DNA from: Myotis daubentonii
Lineage: Eukaryota; Chordata; Mammalia; Chiroptera; Vespertilionidae
Assembly (NCBI RefSeq): GCF_963259705.1
Contig: NC_081844.1
Span: forward strand, 42,659,341 to 42,723,340
Length of the DNA stretch: 64,000 nucleotides
Reading direction: 5' to 3'
Position numbers and translations under genes: made by a program. Below, piece by piece: positions 34,529 to 45,762 of this stretch (position 1 is the stretch's first letter; every line of letters starts with the position of its first letter). Below the pieces are notes generated by a model. The model did no database searches and was not told the DNA's origin. It saw only the letters and a program-made list of their open reading frames with translations.

Positions 34529-34843
34529 CCTTTTCTTTTTTTAATTGACAAAGTGATAAATGAAAGAGAAATCCATTAGTAGATAAAAAAACAAATAGTG
34601 AACTTAATGTATGATAAAGTTTACATTTCAAATTAGTGGAAAAGGAAATCACATATAATAAATGGTTCTTGCATAACTAGCTTTTCTCCATAAGAATACA
34701 AAGCTAGTTTCTCTATGTTAATCATATACAAAAATAAATGTCATATGCATTGAACTTATCGAACAAAAGACAAGAACATTAAGATTATTTAGATGCCTTT
34801 GAGGGTGAAAGAATATTGTCTTGGCAAAATGAGAAACCTAAAA

Positions 34844-34875
<32 letters not shown>

Positions 34876-35397
34876 AGAGAGGGAGAGAGCCAGATTTGAT
34901 CAAATACAAATTTACAAATTTTTATATGGCCAAAGATACCATGAAAAGTATCCAAATGTTAGTGAGAGACTGTCAGAAGATATTTGTTCCACAATATGAC
35001 AAAGGGTTCATTTCTATATTTTACAAATAGCACCTACAAATTGATTTGTTTAAAAGATTAATAGAAAAGGGGCAAGGGATATAAAAGGCAGACACAGAGG
35101 AAAAATTTCCAACTTTCTGCAAAATTAAGAGAGAAACATCCAGTGGTGGTGGAAATGGGCTACTGGGAGTTTGAATTTCTTAAACTTTCTTTTTTTTTTT
35201 TTCTTTCTTTTTTTTTTTTCCCTATTACAATGAATTTCTTAAACTTTCAAAAAGTAATCCAGGCTGTAGTAGATAAGTCTACAAATTAGGCCAACATTGA
35301 TCCCTCTCCTTGTTAATCTTGCCTGGCCTTGAACCTTGTTTTCACCAAGAATATGGCAGAAGTGACCCTGGCCTAGCCTTTAAGAAACTGGCACCTT
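34529..35397. other. Intergenic spacer with a (GA)n run
   Basis: AT-rich sequence with about 20 GA or GA-like units at 34844-34886 and T-rich runs at about 35188-35220. Nothing else is recognised. Confidence 0.5.
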
Positions 35398-35600
35398 TGC
35401 CCTGGCTGGGTGGCTCAGTTGTTGAGAGCGTCATCCCATACACCAAAAGGTTGTAGGTTCAATTTCCAGTCAGGGCACATACCTAAGTTAGGGGTTCGAT
35501 TCTTGGTAGGGGTGCATGTAGGAGGCAACCATTGATGTTTCTCTCTCACATTCCCATTTCTCTCTCTCGCTCTAAAAGAAAATTTATATATATATGTAAA
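35398..35600 (+). repeat. Ves SINE with AT-rich expanded tail
   Basis: TTGCCCTGGCTGGGTGGCTC head, CATACACCAAAAGGTTGTAG body; after the pyrimidine end the tail passes into TATATA and AAATATA repeats to about 35645, then a CATATCCTCGAGTGAGG end like other copies of this sub-type. Confidence 0.9.
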
Positions 35601-36151
35601 TATAAATATAAATAAATATAAATAAATAAATATATATATATGGCACATATCCTCGAGTGAGGATTTAAAAAAAGACTGGCACCTTCTATTTTTTTCTTTA
35701 TATGAAGCCAGACTGGCGCCTTCTATTTTTTCCTTATGTGAAGCCAGCTTTTATGAAAGAGGTATGACTATCCCAAGACCATAATGTGACAACTCAAGCT
35801 ACCCACGTGGAGAGAGAAAGAGTTGAGGAGTACCAAGGCACCAGACATGTGACTGAATCTTCTCAGGCCATCTAGTTCAGCATAGTTGCCCACTGCATGA
35901 AGCTGAGTGAGCAAAACCCTGCCTTATTTCCTGGCCACAAAATTGTGAGGAAATAATTAATCATTGTTGTGGTAGGCCACTAAGTTTTATGGTGGTTTGT
36001 TACACAGCAATATATAACCGAAGTACAGGAGTATCTATTCAAGTAAAAGGAAAGAAAGAAAAAGCATACTTTTTGACCCTGCAATACTATTTAATAGATT
36101 TTGGTATATCTATATCATGGAATGTTGATATTCTTAACAAGAATTAGTTGA

Positions 36152-36370
36152 GCCCTAACTGGTTTGGCTCAGTGGACAGAGCGTCGGTCTGCGGACTTAA
36201 GAGTCCCAGGTTCGATTCCGGTCAAGAGCGTGTAACTTGGTTGCGGGCACATACTCAGTGGGGAGTGTGCAGGAAGCAGTTGATCGATGTTTCTCTCTCA
36301 TCGATGTTGCTAACTCTCTATCCCTCTCCCTTCCTCTCTGTAAAAATCAATAAAATAATATTTTTTAAAA
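36152..36370 (+). repeat. Ves SINE with 13-bp target duplication
   Basis: Near-consensus Ves. AAGAATTAGTTGA occurs at 36139-36151 and 36371-36383. Confidence 0.96.
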
Positions 36371-36383
36371 AAGAATTAGTTGA

Positions 36384-38065
36384 ACTCTAGAGATATTTGT
36401 GATATATTGTTAAATAAAATGCAAGTTGCAAAACAATATGTATACTATAATCTCATTTTAAAAGATTAAAACAAATATATATGAATAAATGCTCTTTTAT
36501 GTTTTTATGAACTTACAAAAAATATAGATATTTGTAAAACTATTAACATTGGTGTCTTGTAGGAATTGCACAGGGTGATTTTGGGTAGATAGGCTACAGA
36601 CCTTATTTTTGTGTACTTGTGCTATTGGATTATTGCAAGCAGCAAATATATTTTTTGTTGTTTGAAAGAAAAATCCAATAAAATATTTAAATAAAAGGAA
36701 TCAAAGACATTCAAATATTCTTGTAAAAAGAAAAAAAAATATTAAACTTTACGTAAGTATAAAACCAGAAAGGGAAATCATTGGGTAATCCTCTTAATCC
36801 AGGTTAGAGTAATTTGCCTTATTGATTCAACAATATATCAAGGGCATCTTTCTGTCAGTAAAAATAGATCCCAATGACCCTTTTTCTTTAATTCTTTTTT
36901 CCCCTTTCTCCCCCCCCCCTGACCCTTTTTAATGGCTTCAGAATATTCTATTGTTTGAATGTATTATAATTTGTTTAGTCAAGTTCTTATTGTTAGAATT
37001 CACATTATTTCTACTTTTTCTGGTTATAAAAAATAATGGTTATTCTCATAATACATCTTCACCTACTTCTTTTAGAAGTGAAGTTGCTGATATACATATT
37101 GCTAGCATGCCTTCTACAAAAACTGTAGCAGTTTATAATTCCCACTAACAGTTTATGACAGGAGCAAAAATAATTGTCTAAGGCGATATCTAACCATTCT
37201 TCACGAAAACAGCCAAAAGGAATTTGCTACTTTAGCAATTAGCAAATGTTTTCATGTTGCTTTGCTGTACAAAGGGACGTGGGTAGAACTAGAATTATTG
37301 TGCATTCAGTCACCAAAATTCCTACTTACTAACTGGGGTGGAAGGGTCACAGGAGGTTAGCCTATAAGTGAGAAAATGAGGAAAACAAGTCTTTTGCACG
37401 GAGATGAAAGAGTAAGTCAGCTGAAGCAGATTTTCTCCAGTTTGCCAGGCTGAATGTCTTGCAGTGCCATCTTCTGGCAAAGAAGCCCAAAACTTTCAAT
37501 TTACTGTACATGCTGGGTGGGAATCAAGTTTGTCTTCTAAGCAGGACTAAATCAAAGACCCACAGGAGAACCCAAAGGTCTTGGTGTTGGTGTGTTGGGA
37601 AAGGGATGAAGGGGAAGGATACAGATTTCTTTGAAGTAAAGATCTAAATCATTTGACCTCTGAGGTCTCTGGCAAAATCATAAGTCTCTCCAAGCTAATA
37701 CAACTTGTGTACAACAGATTCACCCTGGAGTTGTACCATCTTTCTTCCGCTTCAAGTTTGTAATTTCCAGTATCTTGGGATAAGTCACTTTAGCTGTAGG
37801 AATACCAGGACAACACCCTTATTAGGACATATGTTTCTATCTTAGAAAGTCCTGCAATGAAGAAAGGTACTTAGACTACCACGCCTTTCAATATACTGAC
37901 AATGAATTTATACACACATTAGATGTATAGGTGTAGAATATCACATTATAACTTAAAATTTTTTTTCGAGGCTTAAAATTACTTTTTTGTTTTAATCATC
38001 CAAAATATACTAGAAAAAGGCTTGCTTTTTAAAGCAAAATTACTTTAAAAAATGTGGCATCCCAC
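36384..38065. other. Intergenic spacer; old LINE-like part at 36900-37150
   Basis: Mostly AT-rich unrecognised sequence. The stretch 36900-37150 (TTCTGGTTATAAAAAATAATG, TAGAAGTGAAGTTGCTG, ATAATTCCCACTAAC) resembles an antisense ancient L1 fragment, strongly diverged. No exon is seen. Confidence 0.4.
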
Positions 38066-38215
38066 CCAGCCGGTGTGGTTCAGTGGTTGAGCCTTCACCT
38101 ATGAACCAGGAGATCAGTGGGGGCCGTGCAGGAGGCAACTGATAATGATTCTCTGTCATCATTGATGTCTCTCTCTCCCCCTTCCTCTCTGAAATCAGTA
38201 AATATATATATTTTT
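38066..38215 (+). repeat. Ves SINE, internally deleted
   Basis: CCCAGCCGGTGTGGTTCAGT head and CCTATGAACCAGGAGATCA join directly to GTGGGGGCCGTGCAGGAGG, losing about 45 bases of the usual body. Confidence 0.9.
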
Positions 38216-38231
38216 AAATGTGGCATTTTTA

Positions 38232-38459
38232 TTTATTTATTTATTTTTTATTTTATTTATTTTTTACAGAGAGGAAGGGAGAGGGATAGAGAGTTAGCAA
38301 CATCGATGAGAGAGAAACATTGATCAGCTGCCTCCTCCTGCACACCTCCTACTGGGGATGTGCCCGCAACCAAGGTACATGCCCTTGACCAGAATCGAAC
38401 CTGGGACCTTTCAGCCCACGGGCTGACGCTCTATCCACTGAGCCAAACCCGTTAGGGCA
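38232..38459 (-). repeat. Ves SINE with 16-bp target duplication
   Basis: Reversed Ves; AAATGTGGCATTTTTA at 38216-38231 and 38460-38475 is an exact duplication. Confidence 0.96.
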
Positions 38460-38512
38460 AAATGTGGCATTTTTAAATAAATAAAAGTCTTCAGGTTAAA
38501 AAATTATTATTA

Positions 38513-38731
38513 TTTTTTTAAAATATATTTTATTGATTTTTCACAGAGAGGAAGGGAGAGAGATAGAGAGTTAGAAACATCGATGAGAGAGAAACATCTA
38601 TCAGCTGCCTCCTGCACACCTCCCACTGGGGATGTGCCCGCAACCCAGGTACATGCCCTTGACCGGAACTGAACCTGGGACCCTTCAGTCTGCAAGCCGA
38701 CGCTCCATCCACTGAGCCAAACCGGTTTCGG
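38513..38731 (-). repeat. Ves SINE next to NEK1 promoter
   Basis: Reversed near-consensus Ves ending CCAAACCGGTTTCGGC, flanked by TAAAAAATTATT-like sequence on both sides. It ends about 150 bases before the NEK1 CpG island. Confidence 0.95.
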
Positions 38732-38869
38732 CTAAAAAATTATTTTTGCAGTGTCTTATGTCTGGGACAAATTTATAGTATGCTTTATTTCAAATCAACT
38801 TCTGCCATACTACTTCAAACTATACACTCCTTTTTTCCTTTTCAACTTTCCTGCTGCTCCCTTAACCAG

Positions 38870-39470
38870 TCCCGCCTGCAGTGCCCTGGCCCCGCCTCGC
38901 CCTGGCTCCGCCCCTCCCCTCCCAGGCCCCGCCCCGGCCCCGCCCCCGGCCCCGCCCAAGCCCCTCCGCGCCCCTCGGGGCCCCTCCGTGCCGTGCCGCT
39001 CTTTCCCAGCCACCTCCACTGCGCGCTCGCTTCAGCGCGCTGACGTCACACGCCAGCGCCAGTGACGCGCCGACCGCTCCCCCTTCGGCACTCGCTCCAG
39101 CGTTGAAGGGGTGTTAGGCTGCAGTCTTCAGCCCGGGGGTCCCTAGCACTTTCCTGCACACCCGGGAATCTAGCGCGGGCGTGGCGAGGCCGGAGGGCGT
39201 GGCCGGCAGGTAGCCTCCCAGTCCCGACGGCCGCCCGACCCCACCCCGCTGCGGCCACCGGCCACCCGCTCTGAAGTTGGAGAGGCAGCCTCCGAGCACT
39301 CCCCCTGCTGCCGCCCCGCCGTTTCCAAGGGGCTCAGAAACCAGTTTGTTTCTCGCCCGGGTAGTGTGTACCTGGCTCACAGGGCGTTGCCCGGGTTGGG
39401 ACCGAGTCCAGCCTGAGCGGTCAGGCGAAGGCTGTTGTCAGGCGTGGGAGTCTCACTGCCTCCTTCATAG
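38870..39470 (+). promoter_or_regulatory. NEK1: CpG-island promoter of NEK1
   Basis: The block is very rich in GC and CpG. It has repeated GC boxes on the minus strand (CCGCCC or CCGCCCC at about 38893-38955), giving C-rich plus and G-rich minus strands, and a perfect CRE (TGACGTCA at 39041-39048). No TATA box is evident. The transcription start is probably soon after the CRE, near 39070-39130 (inference). Confidence 0.85.
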
Positions 39471-39635
39471 TGGGCTGCCAGTGCTGGTTGGAGACTCGGT
39501 TTCTCTTTCAGGATGTCATTTTTGAAATGCGGGATGATGCCTCTGCCTCTTTAAGTCCCATAGGAAGATTGCTACACCTAGACTTTTGCTCATAGATCAT
39601 CACCGTTATCCCTACTAACGGCCTGTGTCGGTGAG
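39110..39635 (+). other. NEK1: NEK1 non-coding exon 1 (probable)
   Basis: It ends at a good donor, GGTGAG|GTGAGT (39635/39636), the best-placed donor downstream of the CpG island. The next NEK1 acceptor with support is at 54302, giving an intron of about 14.7 kb. The 5' end is inferred, and additional non-coding exons cannot be excluded. A shorter exon ending at a weaker internal donor is the main alternative. Confidence 0.55.
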
Positions 39636-41921
39636 GTGAGTTTTACTTGGGGGAAGCAATGAATGGTATGCAAAATGGCAAAATCAGATTGGAAATGAGG
39701 AGACCTTGCGTGGACTTGCTTATGTGGAGATTGCATGGATACCTTAAGTGCGCGGAAAAATAATAACCCCTATCTCACTACAGTGTTAATTCTCTAAGGA
39801 GCAATATGTATTGCAAAGCAATCACTGGACATTGTTTAAACAAAAATCTATTAAAGTAATAGAAATGTTGGTACGGATAAGCAATCATTTACAGGCTGAT
39901 ATGTTGTCTCCAATCTTAAGTTACACATAAATTTAATTAGAAAATGAGTAGCAACTGGTTGGCCTGTAATCTTACGTTTCAGTTTCCATGATTTGAAACA
40001 ATTTCCACATGTAAGGCATTAAAAGTTCTACTTTCAGAGTTCATAACTCATTTCTTACATATATACAGGCCTAATTTTTATTCTCTAAGATCAAGAAGCA
40101 GAGAAATTATTGCCATTCTAAGTTACATCAGAAATATTTATGAAGGATTAAAAGTTATATCCAGTGTAAACTAATAATAGCCTTTCCTTATGATGCAGCA
40201 GTATTGTAGAGATGATGGAGGGAAGCCAGATATGGAGAGAAGTAGTCCTTTGTTTCTAGTTTAGGTTTGTCTGGTGTGAGAAGATCCACAGATCTTCATT
40301 TAAAATTGCCCATTGTTCTGGGTGAAAGGTAAGGAGCCTATTTTGTGGGAAAACAGGTTTTTGCACAGTAAAAGTCACCATTAGTTTAGTAAGGTTTATG
40401 GAACTTGGCCACAGGAGTTCTTCTGAGGTCATTTTAATAATACATTGACGTTGAATTGTAAATTTTATTCTGTCTAATCTTCCACCTCCTAAGTCATGAT
40501 CATGACCCCATTTCATGAATGTAAATTATTTACATGTTGGTAGTTTCCACTAGGGAAGCCATTCATTGTTACCTGAATAGACTTACAGGGGAGAAAAACA
40601 ATTATTTTTTTTTGTGGGGGGGACGTCTAGTAGGAATCTTATTTTTGCTTTCTGCTTTTTTGAGTAACGAAAAATAAGGCAGGGACTTTCCTTACTGAGA
40701 AGATAAATTGACTCTCTCCCATAATCCCAAATGGTAATTATTATTTTGGGAGAATTATATGTATGGATTGTAGCTGTGGACAGCACCATAAGGAATCTAT
40801 TGACATTCCTTTACCCATGTTTCCCTTTAGGACATCCTGTCCACCATATAGCTGAAGTGACTTAATTTTTGAGATGGGTGGGGCTAAAGTTTTTCATTCA
40901 TATACTCTGACATTTTTCATGTTTGGTGCAAATAACTTTATTATGTCAAACATTGCTTATTTAAGGCTTAAAGAAATTTTTAGTAAAATGTGAGAAAAGA
41001 TGTCTAATTTGACTAGAGGCAAGATATTTTTGGGGGGCAGGGAGGAGAGCATAGTTGACACACTTGAAAAGAAGAATGGTACCATATAGGAAAATGTTGG
41101 ATGTCAGGATTAGAAGTTTGGAAATGGATAACTGTTCAAGGATTTTAACAAGAAAAATTGATTTAGGTAACATTCTTCCTATTTTCTATCAGAAGTTATG
41201 ATTCTTCAATTTAATGTATTATTTTGAACAGATAATACATTTATATAGTTTAAAAAATCTTTTCAACTAGTCAGTTCTCTTCCCTGAAGGCAGCCAATAT
41301 TACCAATTTATTTTGTATCTCTTCAGAGATATTATTTAACCTATACAAGCATCTCTCTGTGTGTGTATATACATGTAAGGGTTATATGTATATAAATATA
41401 TATATTTATATACATACTGTATATATAAATAAATGTGAGTAGAAACACACACATGTATATTTCCTTTTAATACACAAAGGGAAGTATGAGCTATTTGTTA
41501 TTCTGGTACTTAGAAATTATATCTACATAAATGTTGCTTCTTTCTCTTTGACTTGTGGATGTATATTTAAGTTTTGCCATTTCAAACAATGCTGCAGAGG
41601 ATAACTTTGTACATGTCTCATTTTCATTTGAAAATGTTTATAGGGTAAATTCCTATAAATGGAATTTCTGGGTCAAATGACTGTACATTTATAAGTTTGT
41701 ATTCTCACCACATTCTGTTTTCTTATATTCCTCTTCACCACAGTACAGTAAAACAACTTTCTGAATTCAGCCATTCTGATAGCTAAAAAACACTATCTCT
41801 TGCACTTCTTTTATCATGGTAAAATATACATAACAACACTTCCCTCTTCTACTTTTATATTGTATTTTTCATGTGAGATGGCATACCTTTGCACATTGTA
41901 ACATCAATTATATTCCTTTTT
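39636..41921 (+). other. NEK1: NEK1 intron 1, first part
   Basis: 39636-41220 is AT-rich and free of recent insertions. 41230-41860 contains a decayed antisense LINE-like stretch (AATGGAATTTCTGGGTCAAA, GTATTCTCACCACATTCTG) and a TA-rich microsatellite at about 41380-41430. No exon is identified. Confidence 0.5.
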
Positions 41922-42136
41922 TTAAAATATATTTTATTGATTTTTCACAGAGAGGAAGGGAGGGAGATAGACAGTCAGAAACATCGATGAGAGAGAAACA
42001 TCGATCAGCTGCCTCCTGCACATCTCCCACCGGGGATGTGCCCGCAACCCAGGTACATGCCCTTGACCGGAATCGAACCTGGGACCCTCCAGTCCGCAAG
42101 CCGACGCTCTATCCACTGAGCCAAACCGGTTTCGGC
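41922..42136 (-). repeat. Ves SINE with 13-bp target duplication
   Basis: Reversed near-consensus Ves ending CCAAACCGGTTTCGGC. TATATTCCTTTTT occurs at 41909-41921 and 42137-42149. Confidence 0.96.
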
Positions 42137-42149
42137 TATATTCCTTTTT

Positions 42150-42943
42150 GTTAACTTTATATTCTTTGTCCATTTTACTGTTGGTTTTTTTCCGATGGAT
42201 ATGTAGAAGATTTTTATTTATTAGACAAAAGAATCCTTGGTGATCTGATCTAAATTATATAAATATATTTTATTTTTGTCATTCGAATTTTTATTTATAC
42301 TAGTTTTTGCTATGCAACATTTTTATGTATTCATATTAGTCCCTTTGGGCTTTTGGGGTTTGGGGTTTGTGTCATACTAAGCTATTATACTCTAAGATCA
42401 TAAAAATCATCCTCTCATGTTCTATTTTATTACTATTATGTTTTTAGTGTTTACATTTAAGTATTTTATCATCTGGAATTTAAGTTGGTAGAAAGTGAGT
42501 AAAATGGATAATGGATTTAACTTTTTTTTCCACGCTGCTACCTAATTGTCTAAATACTATTTGTTTTAAAATTCATTTTTTCCCTGCCTATTTGAAATGT
42601 CTCCATGGTCATCCACCCAGTTAAAACTTTAATATGTATTTATGGAGTTTCTATGATTTGCCAGTTCATACTTATTATAGCTTTATAATGTGTTTTGACA
42701 TCAAGTAGAACAAGCCTTCCTTCATTGGTCTTTTTTTCCCCCAGAACTTCTATGGCTATTTTTGCTTTTTTCATATTAACTTTAAAATCAGCTTATCTAA
42801 TCTCTTACCCCCAAAGCTTTGTTTTCTATGAAGACAGCATTAAATTTAGAGATTTTAAGAATTTAAATCTTTCTGATATTGAATCTTCCTATTCCACCCA
42901 TCTTCTTTCTTCCTCCCTCTCTTCTTTCTTTCTTCCTTTTTTT
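42150..42943 (+). other. NEK1 intron 1; no feature seen
   Basis: AT-rich sequence, possibly an old antisense LINE (TTAAGTTGGTAGAAAGTGAG and nearby). Nothing is certain. Confidence 0.35.
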
Positions 42944-42958
42944 CATCTTTCTCTCTTT

Positions 42959-43175
42959 TTAAAAAATATATTTTATTGATTTTTTACACAGAGGAAGGGA
43001 GAGGGACAGAGAGCTAGAAACATCGATGAGAGAGAAACATCGATCAGCTGCCTCCTGCACACCTCTTACTGGGGATGTGCCCGCAACCAAGGTACATGCC
43101 CTTGACCAGAATCGAACCTGTGACCTTTCAGTTTGCAGGCCGACACTCTATCCACGAGCCAAACCGGTTAGGGCT
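42959..43175 (-). repeat. Ves SINE with 15-bp target duplication
   Basis: Reversed Ves; CATCTTTCTCTCTTT at 42944-42958 and 43176-43190. Confidence 0.96.
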
Positions 43176-43190
43176 CATCTTTCTCTCTTT

Positions 43191-43785
43191 CATGTTTGTT
43201 TTTTCCTTACTTTTCTTTTGATGATTTTTTTTTAATTGGTTCATTTTCCAGGTTACTGTCTGCTGTTGGTTCTTAATTTCAGATATGTTAGTTCTAGAAT
43301 GTCCATTTAATTTTAAAAAATAAATTTCAGTTCTTTGTTGAAACTCTCCCATCTTTAAAACCTTTTAAAATAAGTTCTCCATCTTAAAAAAAAATCAGTT
43401 TGTTCATCTATCTCTCTTATTTTCTTGAACATATTGATCATGGTCATTAAAATCCCTACTGATAACTCCATATTTGAGTCATTTGCGAGTCTATTGTGTG
43501 TGTTTTTTCTTTTCGTTTGGTTGTTTGGCTCTCTGCTTTTTTTTTTTTTTTTTAACATGCCTCATAATTACTGACTGGATGCTAGAATTTGTGAATGAAA
43601 TGTCTTAGAGTTTCTGGAACATTTATCCTCCAAAAATTGTTGTTTTATTCTGGCAAGCTGATGGGAGTCTCAGCTGATAACCTTGATCCTGTTGAGGTTT
43701 GGTTTTAGCTTTGTTAGGACTATTCTTATTCTTGCCCTGTGTGTGCACAATTTAGGAATAGGCTAACTGACAAGAGAGGAATTTA
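43191..43785 (+). other. NEK1 intron 1; no feature seen
   Basis: T-rich intronic DNA with a long T run near 43538-43553. It resembles a decayed antisense LINE but cannot be assigned. Confidence 0.35.
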
Positions 43786-43798
43786 TATGCAGATTTTT

Positions 43799-44264
43799 AT
43801 TTATTTTTAAAAATATATTTTTATTGATTTCAGAAAGGAAGGGGGAGGGAGAGAGATAGAAACATCAGTGATAAGAGAGAACCATTCATGGGGCTGCCTC
43901 CTGCATGCCCCCTACTGGGAATCGAGCCCACAGTCTGGGCATGTGCCCTTGACCAGAATCGAACCCAGGACCCTTTAGTCCGGAGGCCACCGCTCTATCC
44001 CAGTGATGGCGAACCTTTTGAGCTCGGCGTGTCAGCATTTTAAAAAACCCTAACTTAATTCTGATGCCGTGTCACATAAACAAATTTTTTGATATTTGCA
44101 ACCATAGTAAAACAAAGATTTATATTTTTGTTATTTATTTTATATATTTAAATGCCATTTAACAAAGAAAAATCAACCAAAAAAATGAGTTCGCGTGTCA
44201 CCTCTGACACATGTGTCATAGGTTCGCCATCACTGCCTATCCACTGAGCCAAACCAGCTAGGGC
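43799..44264 (-). repeat. Ves SINE split by a hAT element
   Basis: The two halves 43799-44000 and 44236-44264 form one reversed Ves. TATGCAGATTTTT occurs at 43786-43798 and 44265-44277 as the SINE target duplication. Confidence 0.95.
44001..44235. mobile_element. hAT-type non-autonomous element inside a Ves SINE
   Basis: Termini CAGTGATGGCGAACCT and AGGTTCGCCATCACTG are inverted repeats. The SINE target CTCTATCC is repeated as C-CTATCC (one base lost). It is 235 bp with no coding capacity. The nesting order shows hAT activity after this SINE landed. Confidence 0.93.
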
Positions 44265-44601
44265 TATGCAGATTTTTTCCCTCCTCTCCAGGATTTTGGC
44301 AGCCCTAAACCACTCTCTCCTCAGCCTATTAAGACTGCAGCTTTCTACTTAAGCTCCATTCTGCTTGCCACAATTTGGAAAATGACTTCAGGATGAAGTC
44401 TGTGGTAAATATGGAACTTACTAGTATATTCCTACCTTTCAATGATTATAGCCCCTCCACTTCTGTTGTTTTATATATTTTACTCAGCGTTTATGATTGT
44501 TTTGGGAGGTGGGATGGTCTGTTACGAGTTTCACCATCATGGTTGGAACAGTCTGTCTCACCATTTCCTAAGTAGACTTTCACTTAATCTCCCAGATTGT
44601 A

Positions 44602-44760
44602 CAGGTATACCTTGGAGATTTGTGGATTTCACTCCAGACCCCTGCAATAAAGAGAGTCATAATTTTTTTTTGCTGATAGTGGGTCTTGCCTTCATTTTGT
44701 AAAAAAGGCAACATCTGTGAAGCACAGTAAAGTGAAGCACAATAAAATGAGGTGTGCTTG
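44602..44760. mobile_element. Tigger-type (pogo) non-autonomous element
   Basis: It starts CAGGTATACCTTGGAGATTT after TA and ends AATGAGGTGTGCTTG before TA, with internal TGCTGATAGTGGGTCTTGCC. The ends match the widely known Tigger1 termini; the transposase is deleted. Confidence 0.85.
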
Positions 44761-44762
44761 TA

Positions 44763-45667
44763 CGTATATGGCATTTCCATTCTCAGCTATGTCAGGATCC
44801 CCAATCTGGAGAAATCTTAGTCTTCTGCTGAGCTGAGAGAGGGGTAATCTCTTGATTGGGAGAGGAGAACGAGGCACACTGTGTGTCTGACTGCTGCTGA
44901 CACAGTCACCCAATCTTGTTTTAGTCCTAATATTATCCTCAATCTCAGAGGCACCTGGTGCTTCCAATTATTGAGCTCATCTGTAGTGGGAATTGAGTTA
45001 TTTCCCACCGCTGGCTTGGGATACAGCTTTCTTTAGTCTTCCCTCCTCTGCCTTTCTTATCCCTTCAAAGTTGTGTTAGGTTTGAGGAAGAAGTAGAGGT
45101 AAATATGCATGTTCATTTGATATGTTAACTATAAGTTGCAGTTTATTTTTTGACTTTTTTAAGATTTAGGCTAAAATAGTTACTCTCGTGGCTTCTTTTC
45201 ATTTTTCTGAAGGAAAGACTTTGGCTGTATCTTTCTGTTATTTCTACTCTTTGTGGCTAATACAATTCTAAACAGTGTTGCAGTTTCCTGTTTTCTGACC
45301 CACTTGGCTTTTTATTTTCTTCTCCTTGAGTCTTAGATTATTATAGTTGTAGGGCCCTTAAGATAGCATTATGTTGAACGGATCAGTGTGTTTAGATGAA
45401 GTATCCAAGGCTCAGAGAAGTCAGATGGTTTGCTTTCTTCATGTAGCTTTTATTTCCAAATCCTTTGCTTTATTTGTTGTATCACATAACTCTTTGGAAA
45501 GCTCAGGTATTAAAAACATCTTTGCTTTTATGCTTTGAATATCTTCAATATCAGGCATGTTTTATGGATATTGAATTGATATAATGGTAAGAGACCTTAA
45601 GAATACTATCAGATTGGTATTGTGATTTTTATTTGATGTTGGAAGCTGAAGCTTGGAAAGGGCTTGC
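44763..45667 (+). other. NEK1 intron 1; no feature seen
   Basis: Unremarkable intronic sequence between repeats; no exon is recognised. Confidence 0.4.
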
Positions 45668-45762
45668 TCCCTAGTGGGAGGGAGACAGCAATCAATGTTT
45701 CTTTCTCATTAATGTTTCTATCTCTCTCCTTCTCTCCCTTTCTCTCAAAAAAAAAATTTTTT
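45668..45762 (+). repeat. Ves SINE 3' part only
   Basis: CTCCCTAGTGGGAGGGAGAC, CAATGTTTCTTTCTCATTAA and TCTCTCCTTCTCTCCC are followed by an A tail. The tRNA-like head and middle are missing. Confidence 0.75.

Noticed and set aside
38751..39117. Proline-rich frames at the NEK1 CpG island
   Set aside because: They reflect C-rich GC-box DNA upstream of the probable transcription start; not supported as coding.
39383..39400. Possible RFX X-box (GTTGCCCGGGTTGG) in the NEK1 promoter, which would suit a ciliary gene
   Set aside because: Only the left half fits the X-box consensus; the right half has T where purines are needed.
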